Below, piece after piece: positions 15,817 through 23,812 of a stretch of 64,000 bases of DNA. The notes under the pieces are model-generated. The model ran no database searches and was not told the origin of the DNA. It saw only the letters and a program-made list of their open reading frames with translations. The number at the start of each line of letters is the position of its first letter. The first letter of the stretch is position 1. A program made the position numbers and the translations under genes. This DNA comes from Pseudomonas solani (GTDB lineage: Bacteria; Pseudomonadota; Gammaproteobacteria; Pseudomonadales; Pseudomonadaceae), in contig NZ_AP023081.1 in assembly GCF_026072635.1 (NCBI RefSeq), forward strand, positions 2,316,501-2,380,500, in the 5' to 3' direction.

Positions 15817-17463
15817 ATGCAGCCTGACAACAGCCCCTACGACTACCTGATCGTCGGCGCCGGCCCCGCCGGTTGCCTGCTGGCCAACCGGCTTTCGGCC
15901 GACGGGCGGCATCGGGTCCTGCTGCTGGAAGCCGGGGGCCGAGATAACCACCCGTGGATCCACATCCCCGTCGGCTACCTCTATTGCATCGGCAACCCGC
16001 GCACCGACTGGTGCTACCGCACCGAGGCCGAGCCGGGCCTCAACGGTCGCGCCCTGGGCTACCCGCGCGGGCGGGTGCTGGGCGGCAGCTCGTCGATCAA
16101 CGGGATGATCTACATGCGTGGCCAGGCGGCGGATTACGACCACTGGGCCGCCCTGGGCAACCCGGGCTGGGGCTGGAGCGACGTGCTGCCACTGTTCAAG
16201 CATTGCGAGGACCACCACGGCGGCGCCTCCGAGCACCACGGCGCCGGCGGCGAATGGCGGGTGGAGCGCCAGCGCCTGTCCTGGGACCTGCTGGACGCCT
16301 TCCGCGCGGCGGCGGGCGAGACCGGCATTGCTGCGGTGGAGGACTTCAACACCGGCGACAACGAAGGCTGCGGCTACTTCCAGGTCAACCAGCGCTCCGG
16401 GGTGCGCTGGAACGCCTCCAAGGCCTACCTGCGCCCCGCACGCCAGCGCCCCAACCTCACGGTGCTCACCGGCGTCGAGGCCGAGCGGGTGCTGCTGGAG
16501 GACGGCCGCGCCCGGGGCGTATTGGCCCGCTGGCAGGGCCAGGCCCGGGAATTCCGCGCCCGTGAGGTGATCCTCAGCGCCGGGGCCATCGGCTCGCCCA
16601 CCCTGTTGCAGCGCTCGGGGATCGGCCCGCGCCCGCTGCTGGAAGGGCTGGGCATCGCCGTGCGCCACGAGCTGCCGGGCGTCGGCGGCAACCTGCAGGA
16701 CCACCTGCAGCTGCGGCTGATCTTCAAGGTCAGCGGCGTGCCGACGCTCAACCAGATGGCCGGCAGCCTCTGGGGCAAGGCCGGCATGGGCCTGCGCTAC
16801 CTGCTGAGCCGCAGCGGCCCGCTGGCCATGGCGCCAAGCCAGCTGGGCGCCTTCGCCCGCAGCGGCCCGGAGCAGGAGCGCGCCAACCTCGAATACCACG
16901 TGCAGCCGCTGTCCCTGGAGCGCTTCGGCGAGCCGCTGCACGCCTTCCCGGCCTTCACCGCTTCGGTGTGCAACCTGCGCCCGGCCAGCCGCGGGCGGGT
17001 GGATATCCGCGCCGCCGAGGCCAGTGCGGCGCCGCTGATCCAGCCGAACTACCTGAGCGAGGACGAGGACCTGCGCGTGGCCGCCGACGCCATCCGCCTG
17101 ACCCGGCGCATCGCCGGCGCACCGGCCCTGGCGCGCTACCGGCCGGAGGAATACCTGCCGGGTGCGGCGCTGCAGAGCGAGGCGGAGTTGCGCCAGGCGG
17201 CCGGGGCCATCGGCACCACCATCTTTCACCCGGTGGGCACCTGCCGCATGGGCCAGGGCCGCGAGGCAGTGGTGGACGCGCGCCTGCGGGTGCACGGGGT
17301 GCCGGGGCTGCGGGTGGTGGACGCGTCGGTCATGCCGACCATCGTTTCCGGCAACACCTGCTCGCCGACCCTGATGATCGCCGAGAAGGCGGCACGGATG
17401 ATCCTGGAAGACGCGGCCACGGGCGCTGCGAAGGCGGCCGTGGCGCAGGCGGTGAGCGGCTAA
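15817..17463 (+). CDS. GMC-family FAD-dependent oxidoreductase (choline/alcohol dehydrogenase-like)
   Basis: A 548-residue flavoenzyme. The N-terminal dinucleotide fold is DYLIVGAGPAGCLLANRL; GMC signature 1 is YPRGRVLGGSSSINGMIYMRG; signature 2 is GAIGSPTLLQRSGIG; and the C-terminal catalytic region is HPVGTCRMG...VVDASVMPTIVSGNTCSPTLMIAEKAA. These enzymes oxidise alcohols such as choline or aliphatic alcohols; no betB or betI neighbour is present, so the substrate cannot be named. It converges on znuB with a 4-base overlap of stops. It stands between a PA5502-like gene and znuB, where PAO1, as I recall, has no such gene, so it may be a lineage-specific insertion. Confidence 0.9.
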   Translation: MQPDNSPYDYLIVGAGPAGCLLANRLSADGRHRVLLLEAGGRDNHPWIHIPVGYLYCIGNPRTDWCYRTEAEPGLNGRALGYPRGRVLGGSSSINGMIYMRGQAADYDHWAALGNPGWGWSDVLPLFKHCEDHHGGASEHHGAGGEWRVERQRLSWDLLDAFRAAAGETGIAAVEDFNTGDNEGCGYFQVNQRSGVRWNASKAYLRPARQRPNLTVLTGVEAERVLLEDGRARGVLARWQGQAREFRAREVILSAGAIGSPTLLQRSGIGPRPLLEGLGIAVRHELPGVGGNLQDHLQLRLIFKVSGVPTLNQMAGSLWGKAGMGLRYLLSRSGPLAMAPSQLGAFARSGPEQERANLEYHVQPLSLERFGEPLHAFPAFTASVCNLRPASRGRVDIRAAEASAAPLIQPNYLSEDEDLRVAADAIRLTRRIAGAPALARYRPEEYLPGAALQSEAELRQAAGAIGTTIFHPVGTCRMGQGREAVVDARLRVHGVPGLRVVDASVMPTIVSGNTCSPTLMIAEKAARMILEDAATGAAKAAVAQAVSG

Positions 17464-18245
17464 GTGCGCTTGGGCAGGGCGAAGCTGAGGAGGAACAGCG
17501 CCGCCGCCGAGACGACGATGGAGGGGCCGGCGGGGGTGTCCTTGAACCAGGACAGCGCCAGGCCGGCGCACACCGCCACCAGGCCCAGCAGGCTGGCGCC
17601 GGCGGCCATCTGCTCGGGGGTGCGCGCGTGGCGCTGGGCGGCGGCGGCGGGAATGATCAGCAGCGAGGTGATCAGCAGCACGCCGACGATCTTCATGGCC
17701 ACGGCTATGACCACGGCGATCAGCAGCATCAGCGCCAGGCGGATGGCCGCTACCGGCAGGCCTTCGACCCGGGCCAGTTCCTCGTGCACGGTGATGGCCA
17801 GCAGCGGCCGCCACAGCGGGATGAGGATCAGCATCACCAGGGCGCTGCCGCCGAGGATCCAGGCCAGGTCGGTGGGGCTCACCGCCAGCAGGTCGCCGAA
17901 CAGGTAGCCCATCAGGTCGATGCGCACTTCGCTCATGAAGCTCAGGGCCACCAGGCCCAGGGACAGGGTGCTGTGGGCGAGGATGCCCAGCAGGGTGTCC
18001 GAGGCCAGCGGCTGGCGCTGTTGCAGGGTCACCAGCAGCACGGCCAGCAGCACGCAACCGACGGTCACCGCCAGGGTCGGGCTGACATCCAGCATCAGGC
18101 CCAGGGCGACGCCCAGCAGCGCAGCGTGGGACAGGGTGTCGCCGAAGTAGGCCATGCGCCGCCAGACCACGAAGGAGCCGAGCGGGCCCGCCACCAGGGC
18201 CAGGGCGAGACCGGCGAGAAGCGCGTTGACGAGGAAATCAGCCAT
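17460..18245 (-). CDS. znuB: Zinc ABC transporter permease ZnuB
   Basis: A 261-residue inner-membrane protein with seven to eight hydrophobic helices and the ABC-3 family signature (GPLGSFVVWRRMAYFGDTLSHAALLGVALG; LMLLIAVVIAVAMKIVGVLLI). The start is ATG 18245, inside the end of znuC by 8 bases. It moves Zn2+ delivered by ZnuA, driven by ZnuC. It is the last gene of zur-znuC-znuB. Confidence 0.92.
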   Translation of the reverse strand: MADFLVNALLAGLALALVAGPLGSFVVWRRMAYFGDTLSHAALLGVALGLMLDVSPTLAVTVGCVLLAVLLVTLQQRQPLASDTLLGILAHSTLSLGLVALSFMSEVRIDLMGYLFGDLLAVSPTDLAWILGGSALVMLILIPLWRPLLAITVHEELARVEGLPVAAIRLALMLLIAVVIAVAMKIVGVLLITSLLIIPAAAAQRHARTPEQMAAGASLLGLVAVCAGLALSWFKDTPAGPSIVVSAAALFLLSFALPKRT

Positions 18246-19041
18246 GGTTGCAGTCGGGGCCGTGCTTGTGGACGGGCGTGAAGCGGGTGCCCTCGGGGAA
18301 GGTGGGGGTGGCCACGACCTCGCCATGCAGGTCGTGGGCATGGTCGTGATGGTGGTGGTACACGGCGAGGCTCTTGGCGTCCTGGCCGAACAGCTCGACG
18401 AAGGCCGGGTCGAAGCTGACCTGCTCGGGGTGACCGGAGCAGCACACGTGGCGGTTCAGGCAGACCACCTGGTCGGTGGTGCTCATCACCAGGTGCAGGT
18501 CGTGGGAGACCATCAGCACGCCGCAGCCGAGGCGGTCGCGCAGGCGGGTGATGAGGCGGTAGAGCTCGGCCTGGCCGGCGACATCGACGCCCTGCACCGG
18601 CTCGTCGAGCACCAGCAGCTCGGGCTGGCGCAGCAGCGCCCGGGCCAGCAGGACCCGTTGCAGCTCGCCGCCGGACACGCTCTGCAGCGGGCTGTCGATG
18701 ACGTGGGTGGCGCCCACTTCCTTGAGGGCGGCCAGGGCGGCGTCGCGGTCCACCCCCGGCACCAGGCGCAGGAAGCGCAGCACGGAAAGCGGCAGTGTCG
18801 CGTCCACCTGGAGCTTCTGCGGCATGTAGCCGATGCGCAGGCGCGGCTTGCGCCAGACGCTGCCGCGCTCGGGCTTGAGCAGGCCGAGCACGGTGCGCAC
18901 CAGGGTGGTCTTGCCGGCACCGTTGGGGCCGATCAGGGTGACGATCTCGCCGGGCTTCAGGCTCAGGCCGACGTCCTGCAGCACCGCCTGGCCGGCGAAG
19001 CTGACGCCGACGCCGTCGAGGCGGATCAGCGCGTCGCTCAT
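18238..19041 (-). CDS. znuC: Zinc ABC transporter ATP-binding protein ZnuC
   Basis: A 267-residue ATPase starting at ATG 19041, which overlaps the zur stop (ATGA). Walker A is GPNGAGKTT, signature VSGGELQRV, Walker B LLVLDEPVQGVD, and H-loop MVSHDLH. The C-terminus is histidine-rich (YHHHHDHAHDLHG), as in other ZnuC proteins and perhaps able to bind zinc. Its place between zur and znuB fixes the metal as zinc. Confidence 0.93.
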   Translation of the reverse strand: MSDALIRLDGVGVSFAGQAVLQDVGLSLKPGEIVTLIGPNGAGKTTLVRTVLGLLKPERGSVWRKPRLRIGYMPQKLQVDATLPLSVLRFLRLVPGVDRDAALAALKEVGATHVIDSPLQSVSGGELQRVLLARALLRQPELLVLDEPVQGVDVAGQAELYRLITRLRDRLGCGVLMVSHDLHLVMSTTDQVVCLNRHVCCSGHPEQVSFDPAFVELFGQDAKSLAVYHHHHDHAHDLHGEVVATPTFPEGTRFTPVHKHGPDCNHG

Positions 19042-19607
19042 GCCGCCTCCCGGCAGGTGGCGCAGAGGCCGACGATCTCCACCGTCTGCCCTTCGACGCT
19101 GAAGCCCACGGCCTGGGCGCTGGCGACGATGGCGTTGCTGATGGTCGGCTGTTCGAGCTCGATGGCGGTCTGGCATTCGCGGCAGATGAGGAACTGGCCC
19201 TGGTGGGCGTCGCCCGGGTGGTTGCAACCGACGAAGGCGTTGAGCGAGGCGATGCGGTGCACCAGGCCGTTTTCCAGGAGGAAATCCAGCGCCCGATAAA
19301 CGGTAGGCGGCGCGGCGCGGCGGCCGTCTTCCTCGGTGAGCACCCCGAGGATGTCGTAGGCGCCCAGCGGCTTGTGGCTGGCCCAGACCAGCTCCAGCAC
19401 GCGCTTGCGCAGGGCGGTCAGGCGCAGGCCGTCGCGAGCGCAGAGCACCTCGGCTTCGGCCAGGGCATCACGGACGCAATGGGAATGGTCGTGGGGCAGG
19501 CAGGCCAGGGGGCTTTGGTCTTGATGGGCTTGAGCATGGGCGGCGACGTCCGGGCAAAGAGACGTTATTCTATTACGCTTTCGAGCCGGAGTCTGTTCCC
19601 GTGTCAC
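19038..19607 (-). CDS. zur: Zinc uptake regulator Zur (Fur family)
   Basis: Zinc-responsive repressor. DNA-binding helices (GLRLTALRKRVLELVWASH, PPTVYRALDFLLENGLVHRI) and the metal-binding region with two CxxC pairs (CREC, CATC) are intact. The given GTG start (189 residues) is the only ATG/GTG/TTG that keeps the whole domain, but it places the Zur box inside the gene and puts the start within znuA. The domain really begins near HDHSHCVRDALAEAEVL. The true start may be a rare codon such as CTG at 19508. Identity is firm; the 5' end is not. Confidence 0.88.
   Translation of the reverse strand: MTREQTPARKRNRITSLCPDVAAHAQAHQDQSPLACLPHDHSHCVRDALAEAEVLCARDGLRLTALRKRVLELVWASHKPLGAYDILGVLTEEDGRRAAPPTVYRALDFLLENGLVHRIASLNAFVGCNHPGDAHQGQFLICRECQTAIELEQPTISNAIVASAQAVGFSVEGQTVEIVGLCATCREAA
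19564..19576. promoter_or_regulatory. Zur box between zur and znuA
   Basis: GTTATTCTATTAC is a near-perfect palindrome and matches the gammaproteobacterial Zur core GTTATANTATAAC at all defined positions but one. It lies 25 bases before the znuA start codon and can serve both divergent units. Confidence 0.8.
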
Positions 19608-20521
19608 GTCTGTTGCCTCTTCTTCTCCTCGCTTGCCTGGCCCTTCCGGCCCAGGCCGAAGTGCGCCTGCTGGCCAGCATCAAGCCGCTGCAACTGATCG
19701 CCGCCGCCGTGCAGGACGGTGTCGGCACGCCCGAGGTGCTGCTGCCCCCGGGTGCCTCGCCGCACCAGTACGCGCTGCGCCCATCCGACGTGCGGCGGGT
19801 GCGTGAAGTGGACCTGCTGTACTGGGTTGGCCCGGACCTGGAAGGCTTCCTCCCCCGCGTGCTGGAAGGCCGCAGCAAACCATCGGTGGCGGTGCAGTCC
19901 CTGCCCGGCATGACCCTGCGCCACTTCGAAGCCATCGGCCACGACGAGCATGAGCACGGGGCCGAGGATGAACACGAGCATGACCACGACCACCGCCCCG
20001 GCTCCCTCGACGCCCACCTCTGGCTGCTGCCGGCCAACGCCCGGGTGATCGCCGCGCGCATGGCCGCCGACCTGGCCGCCGCCGACCCGGCCAACGCCGC
20101 CCGCTACCAGGCCAACCTCAAGGCCTTCGACGAGCGCCTGGGCCAGCTCGACCAGCGCCTCAAGGCGCGCATGGCCGCCGTGTCGGGCAAGCCGTTCTTC
20201 GTCTTCCACGAGGCCTTCGATTACTTCGAGTCCGCCTACGGCCTGCGCCACACCGGGGTCTTCAGCGTCGCCGCCGAGGTGCAGCCCGGTGCCCGCCACG
20301 TTGCCGCCATGCGCGCGCGGCTGCAAAAAGCCGGCCCCAGCTGCGTGTTCAACGAGCCGCCGGTGCGTCCGCGCCTGGCCGAAACCCTGACCGCCGGCCT
20401 GCCGGTGCGCCTGGCCGAGCTGGACGCCCTGGGCATGCAGGCAACCCTGGATGCCGGTGGCTACGAGAAGCTGCTGGAGAACCTGGGCGACGGCCTGGCC
20501 GGTTGCCTGGAAGCGCTCTGA
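19601..20521 (+). CDS. znuA: Zinc ABC transporter substrate-binding protein ZnuA
   Basis: A 306-residue periplasmic zinc-binding protein. A signal peptide (SRLLPLLLLACLALPAQA) and zinc-ligand motifs (GASPHQYAL, DAHLWLLP, FVFHEAFDYF) are present, plus a histidine/acid-rich loop (HDEHEHGAEDEHEHDHDH) that collects zinc. The start is GTG with CGGAG about ten bases upstream. It is divergent from zur-znuCB, and the Zur box lies just before it. It hands Zn2+ to ZnuB. Confidence 0.92.
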   Translation: MSRLLPLLLLACLALPAQAEVRLLASIKPLQLIAAAVQDGVGTPEVLLPPGASPHQYALRPSDVRRVREVDLLYWVGPDLEGFLPRVLEGRSKPSVAVQSLPGMTLRHFEAIGHDEHEHGAEDEHEHDHDHRPGSLDAHLWLLPANARVIAARMAADLAAADPANAARYQANLKAFDERLGQLDQRLKARMAAVSGKPFFVFHEAFDYFESAYGLRHTGVFSVAAEVQPGARHVAAMRARLQKAGPSCVFNEPPVRPRLAETLTAGLPVRLAELDALGMQATLDAGGYEKLLENLGDGLAGCLEAL

Positions 20522-20531
20522 AGGTTCGGAC

Positions 20532-20556
20532 GGAACGCCCGGCGAGGGGGCGTTCC
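20532..20556 (+). terminator. Hairpin after znuA
   Basis: GGAACGCCC and GGGCGTTCC form a 9-bp stem with a 7-base loop, starting 10 bases after the znuA stop. No clear T-run follows. Confidence 0.5.
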
Positions 20557-20593
20557 AGCGACTAAGGTGTCATCGAGGATTTTGGCTCGGTGA

Positions 20594-20639
20594 CACAAGA
20601 TATTGATATGCGTCATCGATCTGGCACTACATGTTGATA
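20594..20639 (+). promoter_or_regulatory. Tandem NrdR boxes before nrdJab
   Basis: CACAAGATATTGATA (20594-20608) and CACTACATGTTGATA (20625-20639) agree at 11 of 15 positions and are exactly 31 bases apart, three helical turns. That is the known layout of NrdR repressor sites, which control ribonucleotide reductase genes by ATP/dATP level. The gene start is 50 bases downstream. Confidence 0.78.
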
Positions 20640-20688
20640 GGGTGAGCCGCTTCCAAGGGTTCATCCAGACGACAGGAGGTTCCGGCGA

Positions 20689-22824
20689 ATGGCGAAGACA
20701 GGCACCACGATCCAGGCGCGCGAGGGCATCGCCCTGCAGCCCGCTTCGGAAGATATCTGGGACAGCAAATACCGTCTCAAGCACAAGGACGGCACCGCGG
20801 TCGACACCTCCCTCGACCACACCTGGCAGCGGGTCGCCAAGGCCCTGGCCGAGGTGGAGGGCAAGGACGCCGAACACTGGTACGAACGCTTCCTCTGGGC
20901 GCTGCGCAACGGTGCTATCCCCGCCGGGCGGATCATCTCCAACGCCGGCGCCCTGGGCCACAAACCGGCCACCTCCACCATCAACTGCACCGTCTCCGGG
21001 ATCATCCACGACTCCATGGACGACATCCTGGCCAAGGTCCACGAGGCCGGGCTGACCCTCAAGGCCGGCTGCGGCATCGGCTACGAATTCAGCACCCTGC
21101 GCCCGCGTGGCGCCTACGTCTCCGGCGCCGGCGCCCATACCAGCGGGCCGCTGTCGTTCATGGATATCTACGACAAGATGTGCTTCACCGTGAGCTCCGC
21201 CGGCGGCCGCCGGGGCGCGCAGATGGGCACCTTCGACGTCAGCCACCCGGACGTACGCGAGTTCATCCGGGTCAAGCGCGAGGACGGGCGCCTGCGCCAG
21301 TTCAACCTCAGTCTGCTGATCACCGACGGCTTCATGCAGGCGGTGGAGACCGACGACGACTGGCCCCTGGTATTCCCCGTGCACGCCAAGGAGCTGGGCG
21401 AGGTGGACCTGGGCGACCCCGAGCAGGTGGTCTGGCGCGAGTGGCCGGTGCACGAGGGCTACCAGGTGCGCGAGGACGGGCTGGTGGCCTGCCGCGTCTA
21501 TGGCCGGCTCAAGGCGCGGCACCTGTGGGACATGATCATGGTCTCCACCTACGACTACGCCGAGCCGGGCTTCATCCTCATCGACCGGGTCAACGACCTG
21601 AACAACAACTGGTGGTGCGAGGCGATCCGCGCCACCAACCCCTGCGGCGAGCAGCCGTTGCCACCCTATGGCTCCTGCCTGCTGGGCTCGATCAATCTGA
21701 CCCGCTTCGTCGAGGCGCCCTTCGGCGAGGATGCGCGCTTCGATTGGGACCGCTTCCGCGAGGTGGTGAAGGTCTTCACCCGCATGCTCGACAACGTGGT
21801 GGAGATCAACGGCCTGCCGCTTGCGCAGCAGCGCGAGGAGATCACCAGCAAGCGCCGCCATGGCATGGGCTTCCTTGGCCTGGGCTCGGCGCTGACCCTG
21901 CTGCGCCTGCGCTACGGCAGCCCTGAAGCCTGCGTGTTCACCGAGGAAGTGGCCCGCGAGATGGCCCTGGTGGGCTGGCAGCAGGCCCTGGAGCTGGCCC
22001 GGGAGAAAGGCCCGGCGCCGCTGCTGGCCCAGCGCTTCGCGGTGACCGCGGAGATGCTGCGCAAGCGCCCGGAGATGGCCGCGGACGGCCTCAAGGTGGG
22101 CGACGAGGTGCCCGGCAGCCTGCTGCATGCGCGCTATTCGCGCTACATGCAGCGCATCGCCGAGTACGCACCGGAGCTGGTGGAAGAGCTGGCCCGGGTC
22201 GGCGCACGCTTCACCCACCACAGCTCCATCGCGCCCACCGGCACCATCAGCCTGAGCCTGGCCAACAACGCCTCCAACGGCATCGAGCCGAGCTTCGCCC
22301 ACGCCTATTCGCGCAACCTGATCCGCCCCGGACGCAAGACCAAGGAAAAGATCGAGGTGTGCAGCTACGAGCTGCTGGCCTACCGCACCCTGGTCAACGC
22401 CCACGCCGTGCCGGGCGCCGAGGCCGCGGCGCAGAAGCTGCCGGAGTACTTCGTTGCTGCCGACGACATCAGCCCGGCCGAGCACGTGGACATCCAGGCG
22501 GCCGCGCAGAAGTGGGTGGACTCCTCCATCTCCAAGACCGCCAACGTGCCCACCGACTACCCCTTCGAAGACTTCAAGGACATCTACCGCTATGCCTGGC
22601 GCCAGGGCCTCAAGGGCTGCACCACCTTCCGCTTCAACCCGGCGGCCTTCCAGGGCGTGTTGGTGAAGGACGCGGACCTGGAGAAGACCCGCTACCGCTT
22701 CGAACTCGAGGACGGCAGCGTGGTGGAGCTCAAGGGCAACGAGCAGGTGGAGTACGACGGCGAGCTGCACAGCGCCGCCAACCTCTTCGACGCCTTGAAA
22801 GAAGGCTATTACGGCAAGTACTGA
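20689..22824 (+). CDS. nrdJa: Class II (adenosylcobalamin-dependent) ribonucleotide reductase, large part NrdJa
   Basis: A 711-residue catalytic component that reduces ribonucleotides without needing oxygen, using vitamin B12. Visible features are CGIGYEFSTLRPRG (C128), the catalytic triad N317-C319-E321 in NPCGEQPLPPYGSCLLGS, and barrel motifs (HHSSIAPTGTISLSLANNASNGIEP; WVDSSISKTANVPTDYPFEDF). AGGAGG lies 11 bases before the ATG. The C-terminal Cys pair that re-reduces the active site is missing here and supplied by the next gene, the split arrangement known in Pseudomonas. Confidence 0.94.
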   Translation: MAKTGTTIQAREGIALQPASEDIWDSKYRLKHKDGTAVDTSLDHTWQRVAKALAEVEGKDAEHWYERFLWALRNGAIPAGRIISNAGALGHKPATSTINCTVSGIIHDSMDDILAKVHEAGLTLKAGCGIGYEFSTLRPRGAYVSGAGAHTSGPLSFMDIYDKMCFTVSSAGGRRGAQMGTFDVSHPDVREFIRVKREDGRLRQFNLSLLITDGFMQAVETDDDWPLVFPVHAKELGEVDLGDPEQVVWREWPVHEGYQVREDGLVACRVYGRLKARHLWDMIMVSTYDYAEPGFILIDRVNDLNNNWWCEAIRATNPCGEQPLPPYGSCLLGSINLTRFVEAPFGEDARFDWDRFREVVKVFTRMLDNVVEINGLPLAQQREEITSKRRHGMGFLGLGSALTLLRLRYGSPEACVFTEEVAREMALVGWQQALELAREKGPAPLLAQRFAVTAEMLRKRPEMAADGLKVGDEVPGSLLHARYSRYMQRIAEYAPELVEELARVGARFTHHSSIAPTGTISLSLANNASNGIEPSFAHAYSRNLIRPGRKTKEKIEVCSYELLAYRTLVNAHAVPGAEAAAQKLPEYFVAADDISPAEHVDIQAAAQKWVDSSISKTANVPTDYPFEDFKDIYRYAWRQGLKGCTTFRFNPAAFQGVLVKDADLEKTRYRFELEDGSVVELKGNEQVEYDGELHSAANLFDALKEGYYGKY

Positions 22825-22839
22825 TTCGCGGAGGCAGTG

Positions 22840-23526
22840 ATGAGCGTGAAGATCAGCCAGAAGATCAAGGGCTTCAAGGTGGTCGACGTCGAGGCCGAGC
22901 GCGTGCGCCTGGCCGCCGAGGAAGCCGCCGCCGTGGTGCAGATGGACGAGACCCTGCAGCGCCCGGAAACCCTGGTGGGTGCCACTTACAAGATCAAGTC
23001 GCCGCTGTTCGAGCATGCCTTGTACGTGACCATCAACGACGTGGTGCTCAACCCCGGCACGGCCTACGAGCAGCGCCGGCCTTTCGAGATATTCATCAAC
23101 TCCAAGGGTATGGAGCACTTCCAGTGGATAGTCGCCCTCACCCGCATCATGTCGGCGGTGTTCCGCAAGGGCGGTGACTGCACCTTCCTGGTGGAGGAGC
23201 TCAAGGCGGTGTTCGACCCGCGTGGTGGCTATCTCAAGCGCGGCGGTATCTACATGCCCTCGTTGGTGGCGGAGATAGGCGCGGTGCTGGAGCGCCACCT
23301 GATCGCCATCGGCCTGATGGAAGGCCAGCAACTGGGCGAGGAGCAGAAGCTTTACCTCGCCGAAAAACGCGCCGCCTACGAAGCCAGCCTGGGCACCAGC
23401 ACCGCCGAACCCGGCGAAGGCTTCCCGCCCGGCTCCCAGCTCTGCGGCAAGTGCAACACCCAGGCCGTGGTGCAGATGGACGGCTGCGCCACCTGTCTCA
23501 ACTGCGGGCATTCCAAGTGTGGGTGA
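22840..23526 (+). CDS. nrdJb: Class II ribonucleotide reductase, C-terminal part NrdJb
   Basis: A 228-residue partner of NrdJa, 15 bases downstream. The start is ATG 22840 with GGAGG five bases upstream, rather than the adjacent GTG 22837. The core has a TSCPD-like fold (NDVVLNPGTAYEQRRPFEIFINSKGMEHFQW), and the tail carries four Cys in CxxC-type pairs (CGKC at 202-205, CATC, CGHSKC) that probably pass electrons from thioredoxin to the active site or bind zinc. In PAO1 NrdJb is needed for B12-dependent growth. Confidence 0.93.
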   Translation: MSVKISQKIKGFKVVDVEAERVRLAAEEAAAVVQMDETLQRPETLVGATYKIKSPLFEHALYVTINDVVLNPGTAYEQRRPFEIFINSKGMEHFQWIVALTRIMSAVFRKGGDCTFLVEELKAVFDPRGGYLKRGGIYMPSLVAEIGAVLERHLIAIGLMEGQQLGEEQKLYLAEKRAAYEASLGTSTAEPGEGFPPGSQLCGKCNTQAVVQMDGCATCLNCGHSKCG

Positions 23527-23680
23527 GCCGGGGTTTTCGCAACGCATGCGTTGCGCCGGCGAACGCCCGGCCAAGGATGGCCGGGCCGGGGTCGAACTGA
23601 GGCAGCGGAGCACCGACAGGGACGTCTACAGCGGGCTTTACCTTTCCTCGGACAAGCATGCTTCGTCCTCGCGCGCATTT

Positions 23681-23698
23681 CCTGGGCTGAAGCCCAGG
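23681..23698. repeat. CCTGGGCTgaAGCCCAGG palindrome
   Basis: An 18-base palindrome in the 286-base gap between nrdJb and the DUF4419 gene, followed by CTACAT. It is a variant of the elements at 10769 and 47048. I see no gene in the gap. Confidence 0.6.
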
Positions 23699-23812
23699 CT
23701 ACATCTGCCCTCTATCCGTGCCCTTCCGTGGCTCCAGAGTCGGACGTAGGTAGCTGCACCGCTTTCGGCAAACCGGCACCATGGCGCTTTTCCAGGTTCA
23801 GGGAGAACCCGA

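Noticed and set aside
15772..18057. A 761-codon minus-strand frame across the GMC gene and part of znuB
   Set aside because: It spans two real genes in wrong frames; the protein is low-complexity.
20522..20688. Possible cobalamin riboswitch before nrdJab
   Set aside because: The leader is short and no B12-box sequence was seen; the paired NrdR boxes explain the conserved blocks better.
20461..23613. A 1050-codon minus-strand open frame opposite znuA end and nrdJab
   Set aside because: It covers three well-supported genes on the other strand and shows only compositional Leu/His/Gly/Val bias.
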